From positions 868,001-932,000 of the forward strand of contig JACKDE010000003.1 of assembly GCA_020633675.1 (NCBI GenBank): 64,000 bases of DNA, in the 5' to 3' direction. A program made the position numbers and the translations under genes. Of this stretch, positions 26,835 through 35,839 are shown piece by piece. Position 1 is the stretch's first letter; each line of letters opens with the position of its first letter. This DNA is from Deferribacteres bacterium. Lineage in GTDB: Bacteria > Zhuqueibacterota > Zhuqueibacteria > Zhuqueibacterales > Geothermadaptataceae. Under the pieces are notes generated by a model. It was not told the origin of the DNA. It saw only the letters and a program-made list of their open reading frames with translations, and did not search any database.

Positions 26835-27842
26835 CTATTTCCTGATTTCGGCTGTGCCGGAAGCTGTGCTGATTTCGATCATCGGGCCATCGCCTTTTTG
26901 CGCTGTTTTTACCATGTATTCGGAATTGCCGCGATAAATCGTCTCTTCTTTATCAAAATCAAACGGCGCCCGAATTCTACCGTCACGCAATTTGGCGGTC
27001 ATTTCGATAAAGCCTTTGATTGGCGTGCCACCGAAGTCCAGCACGGCATCGCCAGATGCCGATGACAGCTTCACATCGTGCTCCAGTGCTTTTGCCAGTC
27101 CGACCTCCACATTGCCGGAAGCGGCGCTGAAGGAACTGCGGTTCTCGATCACAATGTCTGTTGCGTCGACATTGCCGCTGGCGCAGCTCATGCTCATTTC
27201 GCCGCTGGCTTTGCGTGCGCGGATGTTTCCGGAAGCTGTGCTGAAACTCAGTTCACCTTTGAGATTTTCCGCATAAATACTACCGCTGGCTGTACTCGAT
27301 TTAACGTAGCCTGAGATATCGCTGAGCTCGATCTCGCCGGAAGCTGTACTCGCTTTGAGTTTACCTGTGCTGCCGGTAATCCGGACATTGCCGCTGGCTG
27401 TGCTGGTGCGCACATCGCCGCCCACATCGCGCAGAGTGAGGTTGCCGGAGGCGCTCGAAGCGCTCACTTCGCTTTTCAGACCGGTCGCTTCCAGATCGCC
27501 GGAAGCCGTGCTGAAATCGATCAGGACTTCCGCTGGCACAACCAGGTGCCAACTCGACCTGCCGCTGTGGCGTCCCCTGCGCGAAATAAAATTTTCATCC
27601 AAATACAGGCGGCTGCCGCGCATTTCCATTTCAGCCTGAAATTCATCGTTTGAGTACGTATAACTCACCTTTACCTGTACTTCGCTGCCGCTGCCCTTTT
27701 CGATGATGCAGTCTCCGCTCACCGTTTTAATTTTAATGCTCTTGACATCTTTGAAAGATTTGGAAATTTCCTGTCCAAAAGCCGGTCCAGCGATCAGAAC
27801 GCAAGCCAAAAGAAACGCCATTTGCTTCATCAAGGATTTCAT
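26835..27842 (-). CDS. Exported DUF4097-type repeat protein
   Basis: 335 residues with a signal peptide (ends AGPAFGQ). From about residue 105 the chain consists of near-identical 17-20-residue beta-strand repeats built on STASGNxxxxxxSG (for example STASGDLEATGLKSE, TASGEIELSDISG, SASGDAVLDFGG). This is the pattern of DUF4097/adhesin-like right-handed beta helices found in exported FCB proteins. The repeats are also similar at DNA level (GCCGGAAGCTGTGCT recurs on the plus strand), indicating recent duplication or gene conversion. Function is unknown. It is divergent from the glycosyltransferase gene. Confidence 0.87.
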   Translation of the reverse strand: MKSLMKQMAFLLACVLIAGPAFGQEISKSFKDVKSIKIKTVSGDCIIEKGSGSEVQVKVSYTYSNDEFQAEMEMRGSRLYLDENFISRRGRHSGRSSWHLVVPAEVLIDFSTASGDLEATGLKSEVSASSASGNLTLRDVGGDVRTSTASGNVRITGSTGKLKASTASGEIELSDISGYVKSSTASGSIYAENLKGELSFSTASGNIRARKASGEMSMSCASGNVDATDIVIENRSSFSAASGNVEVGLAKALEHDVKLSSASGDAVLDFGGTPIKGFIEMTAKLRDGRIRAPFDFDKEETIYRGNSEYMVKTAQKGDGPMIEISTASGTAEIRK

Positions 27843-28012
27843 GGATTGGACTCCCTTTGTTCAACTTTGCCACTTACTTTCGCACGATTGTGCCTGCTTT
27901 TGCAGATGTAGACAGTCGAAACCGGAAAGGGTTTGCATTGCGCTGCAATTGCCGTATATTTGCGAGGCATTTGTGTGTTCGCCAATATGGAAGCGCTAAC
28001 GAAGGAGATTGC

Positions 28013-28771
28013 GTGTCGCGGGAAAACATCACAGTCATCTTGATCGCCCAAAATGAAGCAAAGCACATGCGCGACTGTCTTCAGTCGGTGGAGTGGGCAG
28101 ATGAAATCGTTGTGGTTGACGGTGGCAGCGGTGATGCGACGGTGGACATTGCACGTGAGTTCACCGAGCTGATTTACATCAATCCCTGGCCCGGCTTTGC
28201 CGCGCAAAAGCGCTTTGCATTGCAAAAAGCCACCCAGCCCTGGGTGCTCAGCATCGATGCCGATGAGCGCGTGCCGGATGCTCTGCGCGATGAAATCCTG
28301 GCGCTGCTCAGCAAGCCGGACAGTTCCGCGAATGGCTATTACATCCCTCGGCTCAGCACCTTTCTCGGCAAATTCATTTACCATTCCGGTTGGTATCCGG
28401 GCTATCAGCTCCGGCTTTTCAAACGCCACCATACCGATCTCATCGATGCGGCTGTGCATGAAGGCTTTCAAGTGCAGGGCCCGCTGTCGCATTTGCAAAA
28501 CCATTTTCTGCATTATACGCACGATACATTGCAGCAGAGCTTTGCGCGTTTGAATCGCTATTCCACACTGGAAGCTGGCGACCGCCTTGGACGCAAAAAA
28601 GTGCGCTGGTGGGATTTTCTCACCCACCCGATGTCGGCATTCTTCAACAAATTCATCGCCCTAAAAGGCTATCGCGACGGCATGCACGGCTTCGTGCTGG
28701 CCGCCGTCACCGCCATGGTCAAAATGGCGCTGTACATGAAAATCTGGGAATTGCAGCAGCGGGAAGATTAA
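28013..28771 (+). CDS. Glycosyltransferase family 2, WaaE/KdtX-like
   Basis: 252 residues from the GTG at 28013, selected because GAAGGAG lies just upstream; 52 open codons precede it. GT-A features: ITVILIAQNEAKHMRDCL, VVDGGSGDATVDIA and the DxD-like SIDADERVPDALRDE. The second half (GWYPGYQLRLFKR, HEGFQVQGPLSHL, KGYRDGMHGFVLA) is typical of lipopolysaccharide-core beta-1,4-glucosyltransferases of the WaaE type. Cytoplasmic, with a C-terminal amphipathic membrane-contact region. The true acceptor is unknown. Confidence 0.88.
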   Translation: MSRENITVILIAQNEAKHMRDCLQSVEWADEIVVVDGGSGDATVDIAREFTELIYINPWPGFAAQKRFALQKATQPWVLSIDADERVPDALRDEILALLSKPDSSANGYYIPRLSTFLGKFIYHSGWYPGYQLRLFKRHHTDLIDAAVHEGFQVQGPLSHLQNHFLHYTHDTLQQSFARLNRYSTLEAGDRLGRKKVRWWDFLTHPMSAFFNKFIALKGYRDGMHGFVLAAVTAMVKMALYMKIWELQQRED

Positions 28772-28777
28772 CTTTTT

Positions 28778-29085
28778 ACAGGATTTGCAGGATCGACAGG
28801 ATACTCAGTCTTTGCACGTTGTGCGAATTATTTTTGCATCGAGCGTCGTTTTGCAGCCTTTTGTTTTACATAGCCATAAAGGTATGTCATTCAGGAGGAA
28901 TCTACTTTGTATCAAGGTAAATCCACGCTCACAGTTTGGTCATTTGGTCAGAAAAGATGCTTCCAGCATGACAATTTGGGCCATTTTGTCTGCATCAAGG
29001 GCTTAATAAATTCGCACAAAGGGTTAGTCTTTTCGCGAGAGCACTTGCTTTGATACGGCAAATCCCGTCGATCCCGTCAATTTTA
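28778..29085. repeat. Degenerate CAGGAT repeat pair in inverted orientation between convergent genes
   Basis: The sequence after the glycosyltransferase stop contains CAGGATTTGCAGGATCGA followed by another CAGGAT (28785-28804). The reverse complement of about 29052-29078 reads TGACGGGATCGACGGGAT followed by TTGCCG. The two tracts are imperfect inverted copies that could pair across 250 bp on the minus strand, using G-U pairs. The miniature element at 28885-28973 lies between them. The 311-bp region carries no gene. Confidence 0.5.
28885..28973. repeat. Miniature inverted-repeat element, 89 bp (short class)
   Basis: The termini TGTCATTCAGGAGGAATCT and, in reverse complement, TGTCATGCTGGAAGCATCT match at 15 of 19 positions. 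It contains no coding sequence. A relative of nearly identical length is at 49929-50016, and the same TGTCATTC core occurs in the longer elements at 35840, 42881 and 58264. Confidence 0.6.
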
Positions 29086-30528
29086 GCTCTTCTTTTGTCG
29101 CAGCAACATGCGCATGGATTTTAATGCGACTTCCTCAGCGCCCGGCGGATCGTAGTTCGAGAGCACGATCACGGTGTAGCCGCTCTCAAAGTCCGCTTCG
29201 AGGGCCGCGTTGATGCCCACCGGCGCGCCGCCTGCAATGCCGATCCCCGACGGCCTGCTCTCCCCACTGCCATCATCTTCGAATCTGCCCAAAGCCAGGT
29301 TGGTGTATTTCTCACCCGCCAGGGTATTGTTTTTCAAGGCTTCGATATACCGATTCAAATCGCCGAGGGTGGAGAAACCACCTCCTGCCGGTGAACCTTT
29401 GACCGAGTGCAAAAACAGATTGTTTTGTAACACTTTTGCTTTGTATGGTTTCTTCGAGCGATTTTGGGTATATCCACGCGCCAGGTTTGGGACAATTTGA
29501 TCGAGTTCATACGCGTCGGTGTTATGCATGCCGGCGGGTTGATAAACACGCTCGCGGATGTAGTCATAGTAACTTTGTCCGGTCACCTTTTCGATGATCG
29601 CGCCCAGCACCACATAACCGGAATTGCTGTATTGTCTGCGCGTGCCCGGCTCAAAATCAAGCGGGACTTTTTTGATGATGCTGATCAGATCTTCGACGGT
29701 TTTGATCGTCGCCCATTTCGCCTGCCATTCATCGTTCCAGTACGAACCCATGCCAGAGCGCATGGTCAGCAGGTGCCAGATGGTGACTTTTTCAGCAATC
29801 TGTTTCGGAAAGTCAGGACGATATTTGCTTAAAGGATCATCGAGCGCAATTTTTCCGGCTTCGAGCAACTGCGCGATCGCCATTTGGGTAAAAGATTTAT
29901 TGATCGAGCCGATATTGAATTTGGTGTCAATCTTGTTGGGTACACTGAATTCCTTGCTGGCCATGCCGTAGGCTTGTTGCAAAAGCGGCTGACCATTTTG
30001 GGCGATCAAGATGGCGCCGGAAAAAGCGTCATTCTCGGCCCGTTGCGTCAAGTCTTGCTGTACATATTCGAGAATTTGTGTTTCTGTCATTGCTGGTAGC
30101 GGCGGCTCGCCACTCGGTTCTTCGGCCATGTCAACGCCGAGGCTGACCAGCTTATGTGGTGGCTCCGGCGCAACCGCCAGCTCAAAGCGACGCCAGGCAT
30201 CACGATTTTTACTCTTCACCACTGCGACGAACTCATATTCCGTCGCTTGCTCGATCGACTTGTCCGTGACTGCAAATCCACCGTGCATGCGCTGCATTTG
30301 CCCGAAAAAATCGAGGTGATCCTGCATTGTAAATCGTTCGAAGAGTCGCTCGGCAAAATAAGTTCGTATATATTTTTCATGCTCGCCCGTTTCTATAGCT
30401 TGCAACATCGCCGCGAACGCCTTGCCGACTGGTGAATCGGGTAATGCAACAGCCTGTTCCTGCGCCGGCGCATTCGCTGTCCCCAACAGCACGATCATCA
30501 AAACTGCCCTGCGAATGTTCATTTTCAT
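29083..30528 (-). CDS. Exported serine hydrolase (beta-lactamase/PBP class C family)
   Basis: 481 residues with a signal peptide (ends NAPAQEQ). After a leader of about 160 residues with no clear motif comes the class-C-type catalytic domain: FNIGSINKSFTQ (SxxK nucleophile Ser and Lys), YSNSGYVVLG (YxN) and a C-terminal HSVKGSPAGG segment that may take the place of KTG. The family includes D-Ala-D-Ala carboxypeptidases, esterases and EstB-type enzymes; periplasmic. GGAG precedes the ATG. It lies 26 bp downstream of the anti-sigma candidate on the same strand. Confidence 0.87.
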   Translation of the reverse strand: MKMNIRRAVLMIVLLGTANAPAQEQAVALPDSPVGKAFAAMLQAIETGEHEKYIRTYFAERLFERFTMQDHLDFFGQMQRMHGGFAVTDKSIEQATEYEFVAVVKSKNRDAWRRFELAVAPEPPHKLVSLGVDMAEEPSGEPPLPAMTETQILEYVQQDLTQRAENDAFSGAILIAQNGQPLLQQAYGMASKEFSVPNKIDTKFNIGSINKSFTQMAIAQLLEAGKIALDDPLSKYRPDFPKQIAEKVTIWHLLTMRSGMGSYWNDEWQAKWATIKTVEDLISIIKKVPLDFEPGTRRQYSNSGYVVLGAIIEKVTGQSYYDYIRERVYQPAGMHNTDAYELDQIVPNLARGYTQNRSKKPYKAKVLQNNLFLHSVKGSPAGGGFSTLGDLNRYIEALKNNTLAGEKYTNLALGRFEDDGSGESRPSGIGIAGGAPVGINAALEADFESGYTVIVLSNYDPPGAEEVALKSMRMLLRQKKS

Positions 30529-30554
30529 CGGTCGTCTCCATTTCTAACTTTGCT

Positions 30555-31751
30555 CTATTCTCGTTGCTCGACGCGCTCCTGCTCGATCAGGAACCGTTCA
30601 ACTTGCTGTCCGCCAGCCGGTCGCTTTCGCTCGCCTTGCTGCGGTTGTGCCGTCAAACCGAATCGCTGCGGATCAAACAGTGCTGGCGAATAATCGATAA
30701 GCGCGTCTTCGAGAATGGTTTTGTGGGCGCGAAAAGCTTCTCTGCCCTCTTCATATACTGTCAAATCAATGCTGTGAATACGTGCTGTCTCTTTGAACAC
30801 AGCGATTTTTTCGATCACTTCGGTCTCTTTGACCTGCAACTGGCCGCGAATTTTTCGGCGTGCAAAATAGGCTTCAGCAGCAGCCGGAGAAAGCTCAACA
30901 TCACGCAGCGCATTCAGCATCTCCTGCACATCATCAAGTTGTTGGCGCGAAAAGATCAGCTTGAATGAAAAAGCGCCATGCGCTGCCCGCCGCTCCAGAA
31001 TCTCCAGTTTTTGTCCACTGGCGCTGTCAATTGCCGACTCGATATGGCGCACATTCTCGCTGCTTCGCAAACTGGCCACGACTTGCGCCGGGGTCTGCTG
31101 CTCGAATTCAGTACGATCAAAGGTATCAGACATGATCATTGCCTGGACCAGATCGCCACGCTGCCCGGACTCAGGTACAGGCAAAAATACGACGTTAATA
31201 TTTTCGCGTGCGTCCTGCTGCTGTTTTGCTGTGGATGTTTCATCGGGTTTGGCGTCAAACACATTCATATCATAGTGCAATTCAAGCATGCTATTCGGCA
31301 GCGCATAGCGCGCGCTACTGTCGGCGATCAGGTGCGCCAGCACTTTTCCAGTGTTCGGGTCCCGGTACAGAAAGCGCGCTTTGCGGCTCTGGTGATAAAT
31401 CCAGGAGCGACGTTCGACAGCTTCTTGCAGTGGCGAGCGGTACAGTATGCGTAAAAAATGCACCTGACTTGCGACATCCCGCTGCGTGTAAGCCTGCTGC
31501 ATATTCTCGATCAGGTCGCGGGCAAGGGTGTGCTGCGGTTGCAGATCGAGCAGAACCAGCAGCAGGGCAACGCTCACAATCGCCATCAATCCAAAAGCAA
31601 AACGCATCTTTGACTTTGAAGCGTTTGCTTGTGCGTTGCGGAATCGGGACTGTTGCAGCAGTTCACGGCGCAAAGCCGCTTTTTTAGCCGGCAACCGGAT
31701 CTCCGGCGGTGTTGCCTGCCCGAGTTTGTTCATGATTTCGCGATCGTTCAT
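30555..31751 (-). CDS. Single-pass membrane protein, probable anti-sigma partner of the adjacent ECF factor
   Basis: 398 residues. A cytoplasmic N-terminal segment of about 50 residues (MNDREIMNKLGQATPPEIRL), one membrane helix (51-70) and a large periplasmic part. Its start codon overlaps the sigma-factor stop by 4 bp, the usual arrangement for a membrane anti-sigma factor. The periplasmic domain has a beta-rich region and helices (LIENMQQAYTQRDVASQVHFL) that may belong to a MucB/RseB-like or LolA-like sensing domain; this is inference. It ends 26 bp before the serine hydrolase gene. Confidence 0.7.
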   Translation of the reverse strand: MNDREIMNKLGQATPPEIRLPAKKAALRRELLQQSRFRNAQANASKSKMRFAFGLMAIVSVALLLVLLDLQPQHTLARDLIENMQQAYTQRDVASQVHFLRILYRSPLQEAVERRSWIYHQSRKARFLYRDPNTGKVLAHLIADSSARYALPNSMLELHYDMNVFDAKPDETSTAKQQQDARENINVVFLPVPESGQRGDLVQAMIMSDTFDRTEFEQQTPAQVVASLRSSENVRHIESAIDSASGQKLEILERRAAHGAFSFKLIFSRQQLDDVQEMLNALRDVELSPAAAEAYFARRKIRGQLQVKETEVIEKIAVFKETARIHSIDLTVYEEGREAFRAHKTILEDALIDYSPALFDPQRFGLTAQPQQGERKRPAGGQQVERFLIEQERVEQRE

Positions 31752-32344
31752 GATTCCATCTCGCTTAAGAATACGGGCTCGATCTGTTCTCGCAATTGTT
31801 TATGCGCGCGGTGCAGCAGCGATTTGATCGTGCCTTCGGCTTTGCCGGTGATTTCTGCGATTTCGCTGATCCTCTTGTTTTCGAAATATTTCAACACCAC
31901 CACTTCCTGATAGCGCGCGGACATTTTTTGCAGTGCACGATGCAGCTCGAGAAAAAGACGGCTTTCCGCCACTTTACGCTCAGCCTCGCTAATTTCACGG
32001 TCAGCGTGGCTGTGGTGGTCGATGAAATCCTCACGTTCGAGGTCGATAGCCCGTGTCGGTGTAGCTTTGCGCTGGCGGTAGTGCTTGGCTACTTCATTCG
32101 AAGCAATGCGATACAACCAGGCCGAAAACGGCACCTTGCGCCATTTGAATTGCCACAATTTGCGCAGCGCGATAAAGAACGTATTGGACGCCAACTCATG
32201 CGCCAAATGCACGTCCGCGGTGCGGTGCAAAATGTAATTCAAAATTGCATCGTAGTGGGCATCGAACAGGCGGCCAAACGCAGCAGGGTCCTTCCTGGCG
32301 CGATCGACCAGCTCGCGTTCATCGAAGTTGTTGGTGTGCATCAT
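31748..32344 (-). CDS. ECF-type RNA polymerase sigma factor
   Basis: 198 residues. Region 2 about 15-90: GRLFDAHYDAILNYILHRTAD, HELASNTFFIALRKL and FSAWLYRIASNEVAKHYRQRK. Region 4 about 135-190: ALQKMSARYQEVVVLKYFENK, ISEIAEITGKAEGTIKSLLHRAHKQL. It is translationally coupled to a membrane protein, so it is likely held inactive at the membrane until a signal arrives. The region upstream (about 32430-32450) could carry its own promoter. Target genes are not known; the downstream hydrolase is a candidate. Confidence 0.9.
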   Translation of the reverse strand: MMHTNNFDERELVDRARKDPAAFGRLFDAHYDAILNYILHRTADVHLAHELASNTFFIALRKLWQFKWRKVPFSAWLYRIASNEVAKHYRQRKATPTRAIDLEREDFIDHHSHADREISEAERKVAESRLFLELHRALQKMSARYQEVVVLKYFENKRISEIAEITGKAEGTIKSLLHRAHKQLREQIEPVFLSEMES

Positions 32345-32581
32345 TTACGGCCTCGAGGCATTCCGGATCAGCAATAACGACAACGACAATAGCTGAGGTT
32401 AGCCATGCCATCTATTGCCATAATGTAAAAGTGGACGCAGGGTTGCAAAGAAAATTTTTGGGAATTTTGAACCAAGGAGTGTTAACTGCTATAAGATGTA
32501 AGATGTCGGAAGGCAACGATCAAGAAGGCGCAGCGTCTCCCTCTCTCACGCCACGTCTGAGCAGATCAATTTGACAGGCAA

Positions 32582-34996
32582 TCACTCATACCGCAATGCA
32601 TCGATGGGATTGGCGAGCGCGGCTTTGATGGCCTGCGAGCTAACCGTCAGCACCGCAATGAGCAGCGCAACCAGCCCGGCAATCACGAACGTGTCGATGC
32701 CGATGGCAATGCGATAGGCAAAGTTTTCCAGCCAGCGATTGAGTGCCAGCCAGGCCAGCGGTGAGGCGATGACCGTCGCATAGACGACCAATTTGATAAA
32801 ATCGTTCGAGACCAGCAACACAATATTGGGCACAGTCGCTCCCATGACTTTGCGCACGCCGATCTCTTTGGTGCGTTGTTCCGCTGTAAAAGCGGCCAGT
32901 CCAAACAAACCCAGGCAGGCAATTAAAATCGTCAACGTCGCTGCAATCGCAAAGATTTTGCCCACCCGAATATCCCTTTGGTAAAAGTCATTCAGCCGGT
33001 CATCTATAAAATTGTACTCCATCGGCGACACCTTATCGTATCGTCCATGGATAGCTTCCAAAGCCTCAAGTATGTGCGGCATGCTGGCAGTTTCAAACCG
33101 ACAGGTAAAGTAATCGATCGATTGAATCGGGTTACTCCAGTGCCCCAATATCAGCGGCGCGATCTGCTCATGCAACGATTGAAAATGGAAATCCTTCACT
33201 ATCCCAACGATCTGCACCCGATAGTCTTCTTCGGGCATAACCAGGACTTTGCCCAGCGGCTCTTGCCAGCCAAACAGCCGCGCCGTCGCTTCGTTGATCA
33301 GGATGGCTGAAGTGTCGGTCCCCATCAATCCGGACAGATTGCGTCCGGCCAGCAACTCAATGTCGAATGTCTCCAAAAAGCGATCATCGATGCCGATAAA
33401 ATTCAACGTGCGCGCTTCATTTTCGCCGGCAGACTCCGGCACGGCGGCGACTTCCATGATATTCTTCCACTCGCCCGGCACCCGCGATGACACCGATACC
33501 GTTTGCACACCCGAAAGATTGGCCATCTCGGCTCGCATGGCTTCAAACGAACGCCGCGCTGCCCCGCTGTTGATGTCGATCGTGATCAAATGTTGCTGAT
33601 CGAAACCGAGATTTTTGGTACGAATAAAATTCAGCTGTTTGTACGCCACAACCGTCGACACAATCATGATGATGGACAAGGCGAATTGCGTCACCACCAG
33701 CACCCGCCGAAAAAAGGCGCCACCACCGCCGGCTTGTTTATCGCCTTTGAACACTACCGCTGGATTGAGTCGCGACAGATAAAAAGCCGGATAACTGCCG
33801 GCAACGATGCCGACGAAGAGCATCAGCAGCAATAAAATGATCGCAAAGAGAGGATTGGCGGACGCAAAAAGCTGCAATTCTCTCCCAGCCAGCGCATTAA
33901 ACATCGGCAAAACAAGCTGCGCGATGGCGATGGCGATGATCAGAGCGAGGCCTGAGAGCAGCACCGATTCGCTTAAAAATTGCGCGATCAATTGCTTTTT
34001 CGCCGCCCCAACCACCTTGCGCATGCCGATTTCCCTGGAGCGCTTCATCGAGCGGGCAGTCGACAAATTCATATAATTGATGCAGGCGATCAATAAAACA
34101 AGCAGCGCAATGACAGCAAAAATGGCTGCATAAGCGGGCTGTCCTTTATTGGCATTGAAATCTGTGTTGATGTGCGCGGAATGGAAATGAACATCGCGCA
34201 GAGCTTGCAGGGAAAGCTGCAACGGGGCGCTCGCGGCATCGCGGTGCTGGCGGGCCAACTGCGTGATCTTCTCCTGCACAGCAGCGAGATCGATGGCGCG
34301 CTCGGCCAGCAAATAAGTCGCGAATCCGCTCGATTCCCAGCTATCGATAAATCGTTGCCAATTCGGGCTTTGAGCAGGCAAAGTGGCAAAAGAGATCAAA
34401 ACATCGAAATCCAGGTGGGAGTGCGCAGGCGGATTGTTAACGACGCCGGTAACGGTGAGAGGGCCAAAGCGATCGGTATCGAGAAGCTTGCCCACCGGGT
34501 CAATCGAACCAAAATAGCGCCGGGCTGCGCGCTCGGTCAGCACGATGCTGTTTGGGGCGTTCAACGCCGTTTCAGCATTGCCCGCCACCATCGGGAAATC
34601 GAATATCTCAAAAAAACTCGGTTCGGTAATCACCGCCGCACCTTCGATAAAGCGATTTTCCGCATAGACCATTGTAAATCGCCCGATACCGTAGCGGCTG
34701 CGCAAGCGCACGGATTTGACAAATTCCGGCAGGTTGTGTACGATTGCCGGGCCTGCCGGACCGACGGTGAAGGCTAAATGATTATCCGTCCCATCTGTAC
34801 CGCGCTCGGTTTCAATCAACCGGTAAATGCGGTCACTTTTGCTGTGAAAAAGGTCAAATGACAGCTCGTCCTGCACATACAGCAGCATAATAATGCAGCA
34901 CGCGGTGCCGATTGCCAGGCCAAGCACATTGATCAGGGAATAGGCTGGATTTTTGGTCAGGTTACGAATGGCGATTTTAAAATAGCTTTTCAGCAT
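32582..34996 (-). CDS. ABC transporter permease, MacB/FtsX type (second copy)
   Basis: 804 residues from the ATG at 34996, the standard SYFKIAIRNLTKNP start; the frame is open 36 codons upstream without a membrane segment. Same plan as the permease at 8734-11103: first membrane helix about 20-42, MacB-PCD domain, first FtsX block (RSREIGMRKVVGAAKKQL), second periplasmic domain, second FtsX block (RTKEIGVRKVMGATVPNI). GAGGATTT precedes the start. As with the other copy, no ATPase gene is nearby, so the ATPase must be encoded elsewhere or shared. Confidence 0.92.
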   Translation of the reverse strand: MLKSYFKIAIRNLTKNPAYSLINVLGLAIGTACCIIMLLYVQDELSFDLFHSKSDRIYRLIETERGTDGTDNHLAFTVGPAGPAIVHNLPEFVKSVRLRSRYGIGRFTMVYAENRFIEGAAVITEPSFFEIFDFPMVAGNAETALNAPNSIVLTERAARRYFGSIDPVGKLLDTDRFGPLTVTGVVNNPPAHSHLDFDVLISFATLPAQSPNWQRFIDSWESSGFATYLLAERAIDLAAVQEKITQLARQHRDAASAPLQLSLQALRDVHFHSAHINTDFNANKGQPAYAAIFAVIALLVLLIACINYMNLSTARSMKRSREIGMRKVVGAAKKQLIAQFLSESVLLSGLALIIAIAIAQLVLPMFNALAGRELQLFASANPLFAIILLLLMLFVGIVAGSYPAFYLSRLNPAVVFKGDKQAGGGGAFFRRVLVVTQFALSIIMIVSTVVAYKQLNFIRTKNLGFDQQHLITIDINSGAARRSFEAMRAEMANLSGVQTVSVSSRVPGEWKNIMEVAAVPESAGENEARTLNFIGIDDRFLETFDIELLAGRNLSGLMGTDTSAILINEATARLFGWQEPLGKVLVMPEEDYRVQIVGIVKDFHFQSLHEQIAPLILGHWSNPIQSIDYFTCRFETASMPHILEALEAIHGRYDKVSPMEYNFIDDRLNDFYQRDIRVGKIFAIAATLTILIACLGLFGLAAFTAEQRTKEIGVRKVMGATVPNIVLLVSNDFIKLVVYATVIASPLAWLALNRWLENFAYRIAIGIDTFVIAGLVALLIAVLTVSSQAIKAALANPIDALRYE

Positions 34997-35214
34997 GCTC
35001 AAATCCTCTTTTGATGACAAAAACTTGCGGGGCGATGTGCCCGAGGTTGGTATGCTGACAAAAAACGCGCCACATTGAAGATTAGGCCGGAATTCGCAAA
35101 TCATGGTTCAAAATTATCCGCCCACAACACACACGCTGCACGCTCGCGGACAGTCTGGCAAGATGGCGCTTCAGCAACAGAAGCGACTTGCCGACTGCCG
35201 GGAGCTGCAATAAC

Positions 35215-35778
35215 TCATTCTGCGACTTCGACAATCGCCTCGATTTCGACTGCGATGCCGCCCGGCAACGAAGCCATCCCAACGGCTGCGCGAGCATGTT
35301 TGCCTTGTTCACCAAACACTTCGACAATCAGATCGGAGAAGCCGTTGATGACTTTCGGTTGATCGGTGAAATCGGGGCTGCAATTGACCATGCCAAGCAC
35401 CTTCACAAAACGCTTAACCTTCCTCAGATCGCCGAGCTCCGCTTTCAGCACGGCAATTTGATTGATCGCTGTGACGCGCGCGGCCTCATAGCCCTGCTCG
35501 ACACTCAAATCCGTCCCGACTTTGCCAGTGACACGCGAGCCATCTGCACGGGTCGGCCCCTTGCCGGCGAGAAAAATCAGATTACCCGTGCGCACAGCAT
35601 TGACATAGTTTGCCACCGGCGACGATGGTTGCGGCAAAGTAATGCCGAGCTCACGCAGTTTGGCTTCCGGATCACCAGACTGCACGCGTGCCGAGCTGTT
35701 TTGCACTTCTACAGATTTTTGCTCCGCCTGACAGCCAAGCAACAGCGCAACGACAAAAAAAACATAGCGCATTCGCAT
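35215..35778 (-). CDS. RidA-family protein exported as a lipoprotein
   Basis: 187 residues. It begins with a lipoprotein signal (MRMRYVFFVVALLLGC) and has the YjgF/RidA core after about residue 45: ELGITLPQPSSPVANYVNAV, IFLAGKGPTRADGS, EQGYEAARVTAINQIAVLKAE, VKRFVKVLGMVN and GKHARAAVGMASLPGG (R near the C-terminus). RidA deaminates reactive imines in the cytosol; a secreted lipoprotein form is less common and suggests a different substrate. GAGGGAGGG lies before the ATG. A miniature repeat separates it from the upstream monooxygenase gene. Confidence 0.85.
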   Translation of the reverse strand: MRMRYVFFVVALLLGCQAEQKSVEVQNSSARVQSGDPEAKLRELGITLPQPSSPVANYVNAVRTGNLIFLAGKGPTRADGSRVTGKVGTDLSVEQGYEAARVTAINQIAVLKAELGDLRKVKRFVKVLGMVNCSPDFTDQPKVINGFSDLIVEVFGEQGKHARAAVGMASLPGGIAVEIEAIVEVAE

Positions 35779-35839
35779 AGCACCCTCCCTCTTTTGGCTT
35801 AAAATTTTAAAATCATTCGCAGCATAAAACTGCCCATTT

